Positions 11,326 to 23,403 are shown, counted from the stretch's first letter. The stretch is 64,000 nucleotides of DNA from Sciurus carolinensis (GCF_902686445.1 NC_062220.1:94178143-94242142), one strand, 5' to 3'. Made by a program: numbers and translations. Notes: generated from the letters alone by a model not told the origin.

Positions 11326-11815
11326 TAGCCCTTAACCCACAGCCTGATATGAAACCAACTCTGGATAATGGTGCCCTTGTCCACCCTTACCATCTTCACT
11401 TTGCATCTCTGACAAAAGGAGAGCTCCAATTTGTTCTCTTTTTAGCAGCTCTCTCAGCCATCTATTCATTCCATTATCATTGTCCTCCTTAATCACTCCT
11501 TTCTTAATCATCCCCCCTTATTCCCTCTCTGCCTTCCTCATTTTGTGTCTTTCTTTTATTGCAATATGAATAATTCATTTTTCCAGGGAATGTTTTTAGG
11601 GGTTTATCTTTTATCTGGGGGAGAGAGACCTGCTGGCTCCAAGAACCATATTTTGCAGGGCACAACAGAAGGATGAGGAAGCAGAGTGGGGTGACTGGCA
11701 CAGAAGGTGCGCAGGGGGAAGTCCCTTCCATGGAGATCCTACTGATGCCATGGGCAGAGCCTGTGTTCCCTATCAGAGTTCAGCCAGGAGAGGAGAAGCC
11801 CCTCCAGGTATAGTG
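11326..11815. other. Intergenic DNA, nothing recognised
   Basis: No repeat family or gene identified. Confidence 0.5.
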
Positions 11816-12515
11816 TGCATCACTTAATGACAGGGACAGGTTCTGAGAAGTGTGTTGTTAGGCAATTTCTTCATTGTGCAAACATCATAGAGTGTGCTTA
11901 CACAAACTTAGATGGCATAGTCTACTACATACCGAGGCCATGTGATGCAGAGTATCTTTAACATTTTGGTTTTTCACTTCTTAATTTTTTTTTCAAAAAC
12001 TAAGCTACAAACATATACATTAGTGTAGGCCTACACAGAGTCAGGGTCATCAGTATCTCTCTTCCACCTCCACATCTTGTCCCACTGGTCTTCAGGGGCA
12101 GCGACACACATACAGCTGTCATCTCCTATAACAATGCTTTCTTCTAGGATCCCTTCTGAAGGACCTGCCTGAGGCTGGTTTGCAGTTAACTCTTTTTTTT
12201 TAAGTATGAACACATCAAAAAAAATGAAAAAGTACAGTATACACATAAACCAGTAACATAGTTGTTTATTATAATTATCAAGTATTATGTGCTCTATACA
12301 ATTGTATGTACTATGTTTTTATATGACTGACAGCACAGTAGGTGTGCTTGCACCTGTATCATCACAAACTTGGGAGTAATGTATTGTACTACATATGATG
12401 TTACAAAGGCTATGTTGTCACTAGGTGGTAAGACTTTTTCAGCTCCAATATAATCTTATGGGATCACCATCATATCCATCATTGATTCAGACATCATTAT
12501 GTGATATGTAATTGT
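11816..12515. mobile_element. DNA transposon relic, about 700 bp
   Basis: The left end 'catcacttaatgacagg' and the right end 'catcattatgtgatatg' are imperfect inverted repeats. The interior matches a common mammalian MER-type nonautonomous element, with words such as 'aaacatcatagagtgtgctt', 'gtaggcctacacagagtcag' and 'ataatcttatgggatcacca'. I do not trust my memory for the family name. No transposase frame remains. Confidence 0.8.
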
Positions 12516-13364
12516 ATTTCAGGTAATACCTGGGAGGGAGATAATGCAGGAGACTAGAGGCTAACACATCATCAGATGAACTGAGAGAATGAAGATCAAA
12601 AGGTCATTTTCAAGAAATCAGCAAGTATAGGAATGATAGAGAAGGCACTATCATAACCCCACACCTACACCACCAAAGCTTATGATTCAAAGGATCCTTG
12701 TTAATACTGACCACCACCTGGGTGTCACAATACCAGATGAGCTGTCACAGTGAACAAGAGGGGTATTCCCAGAAACAATTCTGACATTGGAACTACAAAC
12801 AATGACTTGACAATATACAGAAATGTGTCCAAATCATAACTATATCCCACTAGGGTCAAACTAAATGTGTGGCCCAATTCAACTTTCCCTTAGCCAACAC
12901 CCAAAATATCCAAGGCCACTCTAATTCTAACCAGGAAAAGAAGGGAAGTCAGAAAAGAATGACAGAATGACTTTAAATCAATTGTGATTTAAAATATCTT
13001 CTTTTTGCCGATTTTACAAAAACTGTACACACACTGCAAAAACCTTGGAAATGTTCTTAGAAGGGAGAGCTCTTGTAACCTAACCTTCTCATACAAAATC
13101 AGCCTCTGCCTAGGACAGAAATAGTTCACCTTTGTGGCCAGAGAGCTAATTCCATCACAGGAAGGGGAGTCAGACAAGTGTGAAGTGTTTCCTTGGGTGT
13201 TGCTCACAATGATAATATTTTATTCAGTGAAGAATTGCTAATGACACTACTAGAGGGTTTACTAAACTAATGCAAATTTGAATTTGTACATAATAAGTCA
13301 CTGTTGTTAGATTTTACACTCTGAATTCTGAATCATTTCCCTTTAAATCAGTAGGTCTCACTCT
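12516..13364. other. Intergenic DNA, nothing recognised
   Basis: No repeat or gene identified. Ordinary A/T-rich composition. Confidence 0.5.
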
Positions 13365-13857
13365 CGAACATTCAACAAAATTATTCAACAAAAATTTATT
13401 GAGGACATACTGTTTGTGGGCATTGTGCTAAGCTCACATGGTGAGGAAACTCAGTGCAGACCCTGTCTTATGGGGCCCCTCAGGGGAGGAAACAAAGAAT
13501 CAAAGAGTCAGCCAAGTGTATTATAGGACTAGAGAGGAAAAGTTCAGAGTCCTACAGAGAGTAGGACAAGAGATCCTAATCTAGTGTGCATGACAAAAAG
13601 TCTGAGTTCTGAAGGATTCATTCTTTCAACAATATTTTTTATGGTACTAGGGATCAAAATCAGGGCCTTACCAGCAAGTGCTCTACCACTAAGTTACACA
13701 TCCAACCTTCAACAATTATTTTTGAATGCCTACTCTTTGCATACACAGTGCTAAGGGCCAGGAAAATGGTAAGCAAGAGCTGCAGAGTGAACACCCAACC
13801 TGCCACCACACTCCTAGAACTGTCTTGAGATAACAGGAGATGTTGTGGCAGAATCAA
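13365..13857 (-). mobile_element. L2 LINE fragments split by an ID SINE
   Basis: Two inverted L2 3' ends ('caacaaaaatttattgagga', 'ggcattgtgctaagctcaca'; and 'tgcctactctttgcatacac', 'agtgctaagggccaggaaaa') flank an inverted ID element. They could be two fragments or a duplicated end. Confidence 0.7.
13634..13708 (-). mobile_element. ID-type SINE
   Basis: 'tggtactagggatcaaaatc' then 'agtgctctaccactaagtta' is an inverted ID body. It sits between L2 segments. Confidence 0.87.
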
Positions 13858-13958
13858 GGGGCTGGAGATATAGCTCAGTTGGTAGAGTGCCATGCCTGGC
13901 ATGCACAAAGTCCTGGGTTCAATCCCCAGCATCACAAAATAAATAAATAAATAAATAC
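13858..13958 (+). mobile_element. Full-length ID-type SINE
   Basis: Starts 'ggggctggagatatagctca', with box A region 'tagctcagttggtagagtgc' and box B 'ggttcaatcc'. Ends in 'atcacaaaat' plus an AAAT tail. A clean copy of the tRNA-derived SINE. It is not a tRNA gene, because the anticodon arm does not fold as in a tRNA and an A-rich tail follows. Confidence 0.93.
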
Positions 13959-14084
13959 CTCTTTAAAAATTGCACCTGTCTGTAAATTTCAACCTGATGA
14001 TGCCCTCCTTAAAGCCTGATGCAGGTGCATATGTAAAAGGTCACAGGGCACTGAGAGCCAGAGACAGATCTAAATGAATAGGTG

Positions 14085-14370
14085 AGAGGCAGGAGGGCTT
14101 CTTGGAGTTTTCCAGGCAAAAGGAATTGCTGGAGCAAAGGCCCAAGAGGGGAGAGAGCACATGGGAGGGAGAAAAAGTTAAAAAGACACCCGTGTGGCTG
14201 GAATGGCTCCAGCAAAGAATACAGGTACAGGGGACCAGATCAATAGGAATGGGCTACTATGCCTAAAATGGATGGAGCCCTATAAAGATTGAGAGTAGTG
14301 AAAAGACAAGGCCCCTACTGGCATTTAAACGGGTCACTCTGGCTAAAGCAAAAATATTGGATTACAAGGG
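14085..14370 (-). mobile_element. L2 LINE fragment
   Basis: 'gcttcttggagttttccagg', 'attgctggagcaaaggccca', then 'aacgggtcactctggctaaa' follow inverted L2 order. Probably a continuation of the L2 segment upstream. Confidence 0.75.
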
Positions 14371-14524
14371 TTGCTTTGGCAGGAACTGCATCCTAATTAC
14401 TTCCCCCTTTCTCACTTTCCTTTCCGGTAGCCTCAGAGATTTGAATAAATGAGTGCCTGATACACAGCTAAAAGCTTGCCAACAATGAGGGACTGTGTAA
14501 CTTGAAGAAGCACACACTGCTTGA

Positions 14525-14725
14525 CACAGACCAGTTCTCACTCCATCTCTAGTTGACTGGTGGCTCCTGGCAGGTCACTTTTCATCTCTAACATCCACCT
14601 TCCTTATGATCTATAAGATGGGGAGAACAATGTCTCCTCCACCCATCTGTATGAGTAATAGAAAGGGTGTGTGTAAATGACCTGGTATTTGGCAGAGCTC
14701 AGTACCTGCCAGCTGTTATTGGAAG
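14525..14725 (+). mobile_element. MIR SINE
   Basis: 'cctggcaggtcacttttcat', 'ctataagatggggagaacaa', and 'tggcagagctcagtacctgc' follow the MIR 3' half. Confidence 0.7.
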
Positions 14726-15865
14726 TAATTGCAAGTTGTCAAGCTAGTCAGAGGAAGATTTCTAATATATAATGTATTATATGTAAGTACTACATTTTTT
14801 TATGGGTAGCCATCTAGTGAAATCTTCCTAACACTAGTGTTGGAAAACAATTTTATATTACTTCTGTGATTAAATATATATATGAAAGTTAAGTTTTCTC
14901 AATAAGTTATATTATACGTGAGTTGCCTTATATTTGGCCTTTTCTGGTATGTAATTATTCCCCAGAGAAACTGAGCTCGTTTGTTAGCCTGTCCATCCCT
15001 CAGACTGAATGGTATTAGATTCTCAAAAATAATTTTATTTATGAGCTTCTCCAAAGTCTACTAGGGAGCCCTGGAGCCTAGCTCTCAGTGTGGGTGCTAC
15101 TAGGGAGCCTGGGTCTCAGTGGTGGGTGCGCAGGAAATACTTGCAGAGTCAAAAAATAAATACAGAAAGGATGAATAAATTTAACTTATGAGTCTAGCAA
15201 CTATATTTTATGAACCAAAATCAATACACATTGTATGTTCTGCAGAATATGAGTGTCTTAGAGAAAACTTGGTATGGAAATCCAGAACTTGGAAAGTTAA
15301 GGATATATGATCAGCATATATTCTCAAAAAATGAACATCCTTTAAAAGGATCTGCAACAAGTAGCTATAACAAGTTCTACTGTGGGCTTGCGTTACACTT
15401 ATTTTGAGCATAAAAATTGTTCCAAGTCCTTTGTTCTCAGAGAAGGAACAATCTAGAAGATTTTTAAAGGACTTCTGTCTAACCACTGACACAAGGACTC
15501 AGGATCAGCTTTTCTGCTATCTCACTCACTATAATTAGTTGCCTTGATCAAACCTCTATTGGCACAAAAAGAGCAAGCAGAACAGCCATACATTTTGTTT
15601 TTTAAGCACAGCTGAGCCTAGCTCAACAGAGTGTCAATTCAAAAGGGAAATAATATATGCAGTGAAGTTGGGAGACTGGGAACAAAGAATCCAGTATGAC
15701 AATTTACAGGAGAGCTAAACAAGCACTCAAAATAGCATCAAGAAGGTAAAAAGCCTCAAGAATCTAAAAAAGATAAACTGGAGGGAGAAATTGAGAGAAG
15801 CTGGATCAATTTAAAATCAGTGAAGAAATTCAAGATTTTGTTTAAAAGGAATATTTTTAAATGTC
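14726..15865. other. Intergenic DNA, nothing recognised
   Basis: A/T-rich, with short overlapping frames on both strands near 15,208-15,492 that have no recognisable product. No repeat family identified. Confidence 0.5.
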
Positions 15866-16085
15866 AGGTTTGTTAAAAAGTATAATCTATTGCAATAAAA
15901 TTTACTCTTTTATCCTATAGTTCTGTGAGTTTTAATCATTAAATACAGTTATGTTTTTACCATCACAACCAAGATACAGAATTGTTTCATCATCTCAAAA
16001 TTTTTCTTGTCCCCTTGTAACCAAGCCCTCCCTCGCCCTTAGCACCTATCAACCCTGATCTGTTATCTATCTCTCTAGACTTGCC
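15866..16085 (-). mobile_element. Old L1 (L1M) 3' region
   Basis: 'gcaataaaatttactctttt', 'accatcacaaccaagataca' and 'ccctgatctgttatctatct' resemble the inverted 3' UTR of ancient L1 subfamilies. Confidence 0.65.
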
Positions 16086-16099
16086 TCCTTTAAAGGAAT

Positions 16100-16185
16100 T
16101 CAAGGGGCTGTAGGGGTAGCTCAGTGGTAGAGCACTTCCCTGACATGTGCAAGGCCCTGGGTTCAATCCCCAGCACTGTGGAGCT
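16100..16185 (+). mobile_element. ID-type SINE
   Basis: 'ggggctgtaggggtagctca', 'gtggtagagcacttccctga', 'caaggccctgggttcaatcc' and 'ccagcactgtgg' give a nearly complete ID body with box B intact. Confidence 0.93.
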
Positions 16186-16319
16186 GTGGGGCGGAGGGTG
16201 GGAATTTAATCATAGAAATAACAGAACTTAAAATGGGGGAGGCTGAGATTCTTCCCCAACCCTTGACACCTTCTCGCTTCTGACATCACTTAATAGCATC
16301 ATTTAGTGACTTTATATTT

Positions 16320-16475
16320 ATTAAGGATCTATCATTTGCTAAAGATTTTGTATGTTAGCTTTCTTCTCACAACTTGTCCATGAGCCATGTATTTTCTCCA
16401 TTTCCCAAATGAGAGATGAGACTAAAAAAATCATCAAGATGGTAAGATGCAGAGCAGAGTTTAAAATCAAGGTTG
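16320..16475 (+). mobile_element. MIR-like SINE, diverged
   Basis: 'ctccatttcccaaatgagag' followed by 'atgagactaaaaaaatcatc' and 'agcagagtttaaaatcaagg' is consistent with the MIR core. Weak. Confidence 0.5.
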
Positions 16476-17104
16476 TAAAAAAATGTTATTATGGCTTATT
16501 TCTGGGTATTAGATAATGGCTAACTTGCACTTTCTCCTATAATTTTTTTATATTATCAAAGTTTTAGTTATTAGCTTATATGACTTGTTTTTTATTTTTA
16601 TTTTTTAGCATATATTACTTTTATAACCAAGAAAAGATTACATTTTATAAATAAATGTATAAATACATTCTCTATACCTACAAAGTCTAATTCCCAAGTG
16701 TTTTCTCTTTAGAGGGGAATGTTGAGAAGGGGATAAAGAAAAAGCTCCTTTGAGCATCTGGTACCCATTCAGAAGTGATAAATCAGAATTAAATTTACCA
16801 AAGCACTACATCATGGCTCCACGCACTCTAGATCTCATCACAGTGTACCATCTCTACCTTCTAGCATAAATGACCTTCTAAAGTGAAGAGCAGCCCCAGA
16901 GGCCCATGAAGCTCTCTGAAACCACTCTGGACCCACACTTAATCTTCCTAAGCATCTTCCCATCTCATCTCACATCTCCAAAAGATCAGGCAGGAACAAA
17001 ATGATCATCATCATAGGCAAGTGAGTGCATGGCAGCCTTTCTCCACTCCTGGTGAGGCAGGAAAATGAATAATGAGGTCAAAGTCAAAGGGAACACAGAT
17101 CGAA

Positions 17105-17985
17105 ATACAGGTCCTATCTGAATATAGAAGCAATCCATAGAATGAGATAAAGACATATATCTGACAAAGAATTAGCATCTAGAATATGTAATGTGTTCCT
17201 ATATCTCAAAAAAAAATTGAATTGACTCAAACAAACACTTCACAAAGGAAGATACACAAATGGCACATAAGCACTTTTAAAGATACTCAGTATTATTAAT
17301 CATTAGAAAATGCAAATTAAAGCCATGATGTGATACTACTGCACACATGAGTGACTACAGTTAAAGAAAACCGACAACACTGAATGTTGGGAGAACACGG
17401 GAACTGACTTCTCATACACAGTTAGTTGGTGGTACAACCACTTTGGAAAAGGTCTGACAATTTCTTATGAAACTAAACATACACCTACCTTATGACCCAG
17501 TAATCCCATTCCTGAGTACGTGGCCAAGGGTTATGAAAACATTACCACAAAGACTTATACAAAAACATTCATAGCAGCTTTAATTGACAAACAAAACTAA
17601 TGACTATTCATACAATGGGATACTAGTCATCAATATGAAAAACAAAATCTAATATACATAAGAACGTGGATGAATCTTTAAAACATGGAAGACATAAAAA
17701 AACATACTGTGCTTGCAATTATATGAAGCATTTAAAAATGCAAAAAATATATGGTGGGGAAAAAATGGGAATAGTAGTTGTCTCTGAGGTTATAGGGACA
17801 AAAGGAGACATGAGGGAACTTTATGGAATGATAAGAATATTCTGTATCCTGGTAAGGATTTGTGTTACACAAATGTTTCCATTTGGCAAACATCATCAAA
17901 TGATCCACTTAAGGTGTATGTACTTTGCTGTATTTAAGTTTGTCCTCATTAAAGCAAACAAAAAGAACTGTAAGTAAGCAAATAT
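17105..17985 (+). mobile_element. Old L1 (L1M): ORF2 3' end and 3' UTR
   Basis: ORF2-derived words in order: 'caaacaaacacttcacaaag', 'attagaaaatgcaaattaaa', 'cagtaatcccattcctgagt', 'cattcatagcagctttaatt', 'atgggatactagtcatcaat'. The 3' UTR follows with 'gacatgagggaactttatgg'. Frames are broken by stops and indels. Confidence 0.88.
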
Positions 17986-18169
17986 CAAACTCTAGTTAAT
18001 TACATGCATACTAAGGTATTTAGGTGTAAATTGTATAGATGTTTGCAACTTCCATTGAAATATATATAAAAAAAAGGTAAGAGGAATTCATGACTGAATA
18101 GAAGGACAGAAATATGGATAGATATATAATAAAGCAAGCACAGTAAAAGGTTGATTGTAGAATCCGGAT

Positions 18170-18232
18170 GGTAGGTATATGGGTGTGTATATATGTGTAT
18201 GTATATATACCTATATATACATATATACATAT
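18170..18232. repeat. TA/TG-rich simple repeat
   Basis: Alternating 'tatatg', 'tgtgtat' and 'tatatac' words immediately before a SINE. Confidence 0.85.
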
Positions 18233-18437
18233 TTTTTTTGGTAGAGGGATTGAACCCAGGAGTGCTTAACCACTGAACTATATCCCCAGCCCTTTTTAAA
18301 TATTTTGTTTAGAGACAGGGTCTCGCTGAGTTGGTTAGGGCCTTGCTAAGTTGCTGAGGCTGACTTTGAACTCAAAATCCTCCTACCTCAGCCTCCCAAG
18401 TCGCTGGGATTAAAGGCGTGAACCACTTTGCCCAGCA
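18233..18437 (-). mobile_element. B1-ID dimeric SINE
   Basis: Inverted ID part ('gggattgaacccaggagtgc', 'ttaaccactgaactatatcc') joined to an inverted B1 part ('gagacagggtctcgctgagt', 'cctcagcctcccaagtcgct'). Confidence 0.92.
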
Positions 18438-18545
18438 AAGACAGGGTCTTGCTATGTTGTCCAGGCTGACCTTGAACTCCTGAGCTCAAGTGATCCTCTT
18501 GCTTCAACCTCGCTGGGATTACAGACAGGAGTCATCACAGTCAGT
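18438..18545 (-). mobile_element. Second 7SL-derived (B1-like) monomer
   Basis: 'agacagggtcttgctatgtt', 'gtccaggctgaccttgaact', 'cctgagctcaagtgatcctc' then 'tgggattacagacagg' is another inverted B1-type unit without an ID partner, directly abutting the dimeric element. Confidence 0.8.
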
Positions 18546-19155
18546 TTTGCACCTTATTTTTAAGTAAAGCACCAACAGGAGGCTGCAATGTGGTTTTCTT
18601 AGGGTAGAGACTTGAAACAGAAACCTTGTTTATTAAACAAGCAAAAAATTAATTTTCTCTTACATAATGGACAACAGATATGCCCTTGGATAGTATGTGC
18701 CTTGATTCAAGCGGTTATGAGGGAAAACAAGTGAAGGGAGCTCCAGAGTTCTACAAAATATAAAATGACTGCAATGATTTAGCCAGAAAAAAAAAAATTA
18801 CATCAGAAGATAGAAAAAAACCTTGAAAAGCTTTAAGAAATAGATTCTATCACTTCCTTCATTTATCTACTTACTCCAAGGTATCCTGCTAAATTCATTC
18901 CTTTCTGAACATGTACCATATGTTGGGTACCATAGGCAATGATAATAATAGCTTTCTTATACCACATTTGAACAATTCTAAGATGCATAATTTTTTTTCA
19001 CTTTTTGACATCTCTGAAATTCAGATAGGACTTATAATCAATGATATGCCATAACTGGTAAAAATGTTTTTCTTAATGGAACATAAAAAATAATTGTTTC
19101 TTAAAATCAAGGGCATCTTATATTTACTAAAACAGAATATCTAGTTCCTCACAGT
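18546..19155. other. Intergenic DNA, nothing recognised
   Basis: A/T-rich. No repeat family or gene identified. Confidence 0.5.
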
Positions 19156-19159
19156 TCAA

Positions 19160-19325
19160 AGTATTTTCATCATTTTTGAGCCTCACAACATAGTATTTAG
19201 TTGAGATTGGTAGTTATTCCTATTCCAAATATATGCATTGAGATTCAGAGAGATTAAGTGACCTGAGGTCCTCAGCTACAATATGATGAGATCCTAAATC
19301 TAAATACACTATTTTGTCTTGATGT
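19160..19325 (+). mobile_element. MIR SINE
   Basis: 'ttgagcctcacaacatagta', 'tgagattcagagagattaag' and 'tgacctgaggtcctcagcta' match MIR in order. Confidence 0.75.
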
Positions 19326-19339
19326 TACATAAAATATTT

Positions 19340-19455
19340 ATAGAATTAAAAACTCCATGGAAACAAGGACTTGGTTTTAGTCACTCCTGTAGCACCAGAG
19401 CATTAAACATTGCTTGACATACAGTGTTTGATAAAGATTTATTGAAAAAATGGAT
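19340..19455 (+). mobile_element. L2 LINE 3' end
   Basis: 'gacttggttttagtcactcc', 'cattgcttgacatacagtgt' and 'ttgataaagatttattgaaa' fit the L2 3' terminus. Confidence 0.6.
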
Positions 19456-19664
19456 ATCTTATATTACAGAAATGAATGGGAGATCAGAAGAGAGAGAACT
19501 CTGTGGGTTGTAGTAGGTTGCTAAGTTTATACAAGAGAACTATCTTGCCATCTTTTCTTTGTTTTGATGAACTTCTCATGAGTCAATCAAATATCATTCA
19601 CTCCATGATGTCTTCTTCAGATTAAGCCAAATACATTTGCTCCTTAATGACTTGAGTAAGTACA

Positions 19665-19845
19665 AAGCATAGAAGTTTTTGCATCAGGAGACCTGAGTTT
19701 ACATCCCTTGTAATTTTAACCAACTGCTGGCATAAAACAATGGAAGAGAGTATGTAACTTACCTGCAACTCAATTTTCTTATCTGTAAAGTCAGGAATAT
19801 CTGCTATGGTAAAATGAACCTGGCACATAGTAGGAATAACATTGG
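19665..19845 (+). mobile_element. MIR SINE
   Basis: 'gcatcaggagacctgagttt', 'actcaattttcttatctgta' and 'aacctggcacatagtaggaa' follow the MIR consensus. Confidence 0.75.
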
Positions 19846-19914
19846 TAATTTTCTCTTCCCTCTGCCACGCTCCACTTGAACTTGGCAAACATTTTCACAC
19901 TTCAGATTTTTCCC

Positions 19915-20010
19915 CAAAAAGATTGCAAATTTCTAAAAACCTATGCTTCATTCATATCCACTTCTCCAGAGCTCAGGAAAGTGCTTGACACATTTTAAAC
20001 GCCCTTAAAT
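19915..20010 (+). mobile_element. L2 LINE 3' end, short
   Basis: 'cacttctccagagctcagga', 'aagtgcttgacacattttaa' and 'cccttaaatatttttgg' resemble the L2 end. Diverged. Confidence 0.45.
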
Positions 20011-20024
20011 ATTTTTGGAGTACG

Positions 20025-20515
20025 TTTATTCACTTATTGAATCCATAAATACTCAATGTGTGCCTGTATATGTTAGAATCCTTTCTAATTACTGGGGATA
20101 CCCCAATGAACAAAACTAACAAAACTCCCCATCCTTGGGCTGGGGTGTAGTTCAGTGTAGAGTATTTGCCTACCATGCTCAAGTTCCTAGGTTTAATCCC
20201 CAGCACAGAAAAATAGATTATGGTGAAAAGTGCAACAAAGAAAAAAAGGATTAGGTTCAAAAAGTATAAGGGGAAGAACAGGGGTGACTTGTTGCAATAA
20301 TTTGGATGTTAAAGAAAAGCTTCACTCATTTGGTGAGAACATTTGACCAAACACCTGATGGAATTAAGTAGAAGCCTTGCATGAGCAATATTAAATGAAC
20401 CAGTCTATCTGGAGCACCAGGACTTAGAATATCAGGAAAAGAATTTGCATTTCACCTCACAAACCATAGTGAACCACTGAAGATTCTGGGGTAAGAAAGA
20501 GTGACAAAAAGCTTT
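20025..20515 (-). mobile_element. L2 LINE fragment interrupted by an ID SINE
   Basis: Inverted L2 ('tttattcacttattgaatcc', 'attactggggataccccaat') continues past the ID insertion ('gagcaccaggacttagaata', 'accactgaagattctggggt'). The nesting shows the ID copy is younger. Confidence 0.7.
20137..20212 (+). mobile_element. ID-type SINE nested in L2
   Basis: 'gggctggggtgtagttcagt', 'gtagagtatttgcctaccat' and 'aggtttaatccccagcacag' match the ID body. Box A lacks one 'gg' relative to other copies. Confidence 0.9.
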
Positions 20516-21425
20516 AATGTGACAGAACAGCTCAGGCAGGGAGTATTAAAGGGAAAGGATGACAAGTCCATTTTAGAAATTTTGAGTTTGACATCATGTA
20601 GTTTAACAAAGAGACCCTGCTTGACAACCAGTTTGAAATATAGACCTGCAGTTAAGAGAGAAGTGGGCTTGAGATTTGAGGAGTATGATTCATTTGAGTC
20701 CTGACAGTTGATTATAATCATTTTCCAAGAGTTGCAGGCTCTATAGAGCAACATAGACCTTGTTAGAATTTTACTTCTGGCCTAAGAACTGGTAGAACAT
20801 TCCTCTTTGGAATTTTCTAAGCTTAAGCCAAAACAAGACAACCACAGTCAGCAGTAATGAGAATGATATGCAGGACCTGACAGGGAGACGCGCCAGCAAA
20901 TTAAGTCCTGTGTAGCTAAGAGACCCTGAAAAGTGGGGCACAACGTGCCTTGGGAAGCTTGGACTCAGGAGAAATCTGTAAGAACATATATCATGCCAGA
21001 TGCTTCAGCCGTATGGGAGGGCTTTTGTTTAAAAGTGTGCTATGTGAAATGATTTAGACACCCTTCAAAATACAGCATGCCAATGATTCATCCTGTCTAA
21101 AAAAACACAGCCCCTCACATTTGACTTATCGGTCTTAATACTGACTGGATATATCAAAAAAGAAACAAAATTCTCTTTTTGCACTTTGAAATGATTTCTC
21201 ATTTACCCTCTAACAAAGAGGTATCTTTGAGTGCTACAAAACCAAGGAGTGAGGTTTGTAAACTGAAGAGAGAAAAGATGCAAGAAGCAGCTGCATCTTT
21301 ATGTAAGATTCTTAAGCCCTACTAATGTGTTGGTGGCTGTGTAACAGTGAAAATCTACCACTGAATAAAGAGAAAAGAAAATGTTATTGATATAAACGTG
21401 GTTCTCACTGACAAAAGCAAAGGGT
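20516..21425. other. Intergenic DNA, nothing recognised
   Basis: No repeat family named. Opposed short frames near 20,452-20,754 show no product resemblance. Confidence 0.5.
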
Positions 21426-21522
21426 TTGGGGTTGGGGATATAGCTCAGTGGTAGCACACTTGCCTATCTTGCTTAAGGCCCTAATCCCACCTCCTACCCC
21501 CCCCCCAAAAAAAAAAAGAGCA
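21426..21522 (+). mobile_element. ID-type SINE
   Basis: 'ggggttggggatatagctca' and 'gtggtagcacacttgcctat' head an ID body whose box B is damaged. It ends in a C-run followed by an A-run. Confidence 0.9.
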
Positions 21523-21609
21523 AAGGGCTTCCATTTTGCCTGAAATTACAACTAGGTGTATCACATGCCTATAGTTAGCTGTTGGCTCCTGGGAAGGAAA
21601 GAGACTAAA

Positions 21610-21711
21610 GAAATGCACAAAGAGGGTAGCTCTGTGGTAGAGGTCTTGCCCAGTATTGACAAGACCACAGGGTTACTTCTGAGCACTGCAAAAAAAAAAA
21701 AAAAAAAAAAA
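21610..21711 (+). mobile_element. ID-type SINE, diverged
   Basis: 'gggtagctctgtggtagagg' and 'tcttgcccagtattgacaag' precede 'tctgagcactgc' and a run of 21 A. A degraded ID with a long tail. Confidence 0.75.
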
Positions 21712-23366
21712 GTCTTTCTTTCTTCAAATATTTTGCTTACATAACCCCCAAAAGAATTTTCTAAAGCCATGTAACTCCTCACATATTTTAAGTTGACATC
21801 TCAAATTATTTTTATAAGACAAAAAAATAAAATAATGATAGACTATAGACTATAATTCGGATAGATATTTCATGATACTATTTGCTAAAACAGGTTTTAA
21901 CTTCCCAAGGAATACAGCATCTCAAATTTGAAAGAAATCATGTAAACATTTTATGAGTCAGTTTTATTCAATGTTGCTCAAAAGTTTTGCTTTTCCTGTA
22001 AGACATTCCAGTTCACTTAAAGAGTATTGACATCACTCACTTGTATGGTTCAGCTGCTGCAAATTCAGAACTTCTCCCACAAAGGCCAATTATTTTGCCT
22101 CCAATGCCAACTTCACCCTTCACCAGAACATGTATAAGATAAGCAAATCAAGGAAGCCCCATGGGTATAAAACAACTTGATTAATAATAAATAAAGGTGT
22201 CTTCACCAAGTCAATATCTTTCTTTTTTGATTTTTATTTCTATGCATCTACAAAAAAACTGCTTCCTAAAGAGTGAAAACAACATTGTCACACCTAGCAA
22301 AATATTCAGTCCATATTAAAATGCCTCCATGTCCCCCAAATACCCTTTATGGCTGGTTTCATTAATCGAAGATCCAATCCTGGGTCCATACAATGTGTCT
22401 GGTTGCTATATCCCTTAAGTCTCTTTTGACATAGAACAGGCATTCTTAGTGGGGGTGATATTTTCCCTAAGAGAGGCAAAATTGGTTATTGAGAAATGAA
22501 AAAAAAGCTTACCATTTTCATATGCAAAGCTCAGATATACATGTGTTACATAAACATCTGTACAGGGTACTTGGGATGTGTTCATGGTGGGGGCATAATT
22601 AGGGGAAAATGTCTAAAAAGGGTCCTTTGAGCACTAGGTAGTGCAATAATGTAGGAAAATGGAAAAATACAAGTCTAAAACAATCCCTTTTTCAGGACAC
22701 TGTACTTCAATGCATCCCCTTATTTAATTCATAGGGAAGGTTTTCATAGCCCAGGGCAATGTCCCATTGTAGATTTGAGATGAGAACATTGACACACATA
22801 CCAACGTGCTGCTCAGATCCCCTAGAAGAAGGGACTCACTCCCAGCTGTGAGGAGTGTGACTAACTGACACCTTCTAGTTGTTTGATTCCTCAGTCTACC
22901 AGCCTTTCCAACCAGGGCATGCCCTTCTTGGGGTGGCCCCAGCCAATGAGTGAACAAGGCTGGTGTACCTGAGCATGGCCATTTCCACCAACATGAGAAC
23001 TTCGTAGAGGAGTCTTAGCTGTGGAGTTGCCCCACTGAGCTCACAGGGACTTTGTGGGGGTCTGCATTACAGGCAGATGATTCCTACTGCCCAAAATGCT
23101 TCCTCTCTTTTTCTTTCACAAAAGTTACTCCCTGATATAACATTTGCACTCCTAACTCTCTTAGCATCTTCCTCCTGGAGAACCAAACTGGCACAGTGAA
23201 GACAAACCCAAGATCACAAGTCAGTTTTAGAAAAGAGTAGTCAGACAGTTAAAGATCTGGGAAATGATCTCCTTGATATTATGTGTAATCTTGAAATCTT
23301 CACCTACCAAAAGTGTAAGGAACCTGTCCAGGGTTAATTGGAGAAGTAGAATGCTAGGAAGCACAC

Positions 23367-23370
<4 letters not shown>
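21712..23370. other. Intergenic DNA, mostly unrecognised
   Basis: A segment near 22,355-22,440 ('ggtccatacaatgtgtctgg', 'atatcccttaagtctctttt') resembles an old L1 3' UTR but is too short to call. Otherwise no repeat or gene identified. Confidence 0.45.

Positions 23371-23402
<32 letters not shown>
23371..23402. repeat. (CA)n microsatellite
   Basis: Fifteen or more uninterrupted CA dinucleotides. Confidence 0.95.

Positions 23403-23403
<1 letters not shown>

Noticed and set aside
13858..13958. Possible tRNA gene from box A and box B sequences
   Set aside because: This and the other similar copies are ID SINEs: A-rich tails, flanking duplications and no intact tRNA fold or anticodon arm.
17666..17977. 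103-codon plus-strand frame
   Set aside because: It lies entirely within an old L1 3' region and is not the L1 ORF2 frame in intact form.
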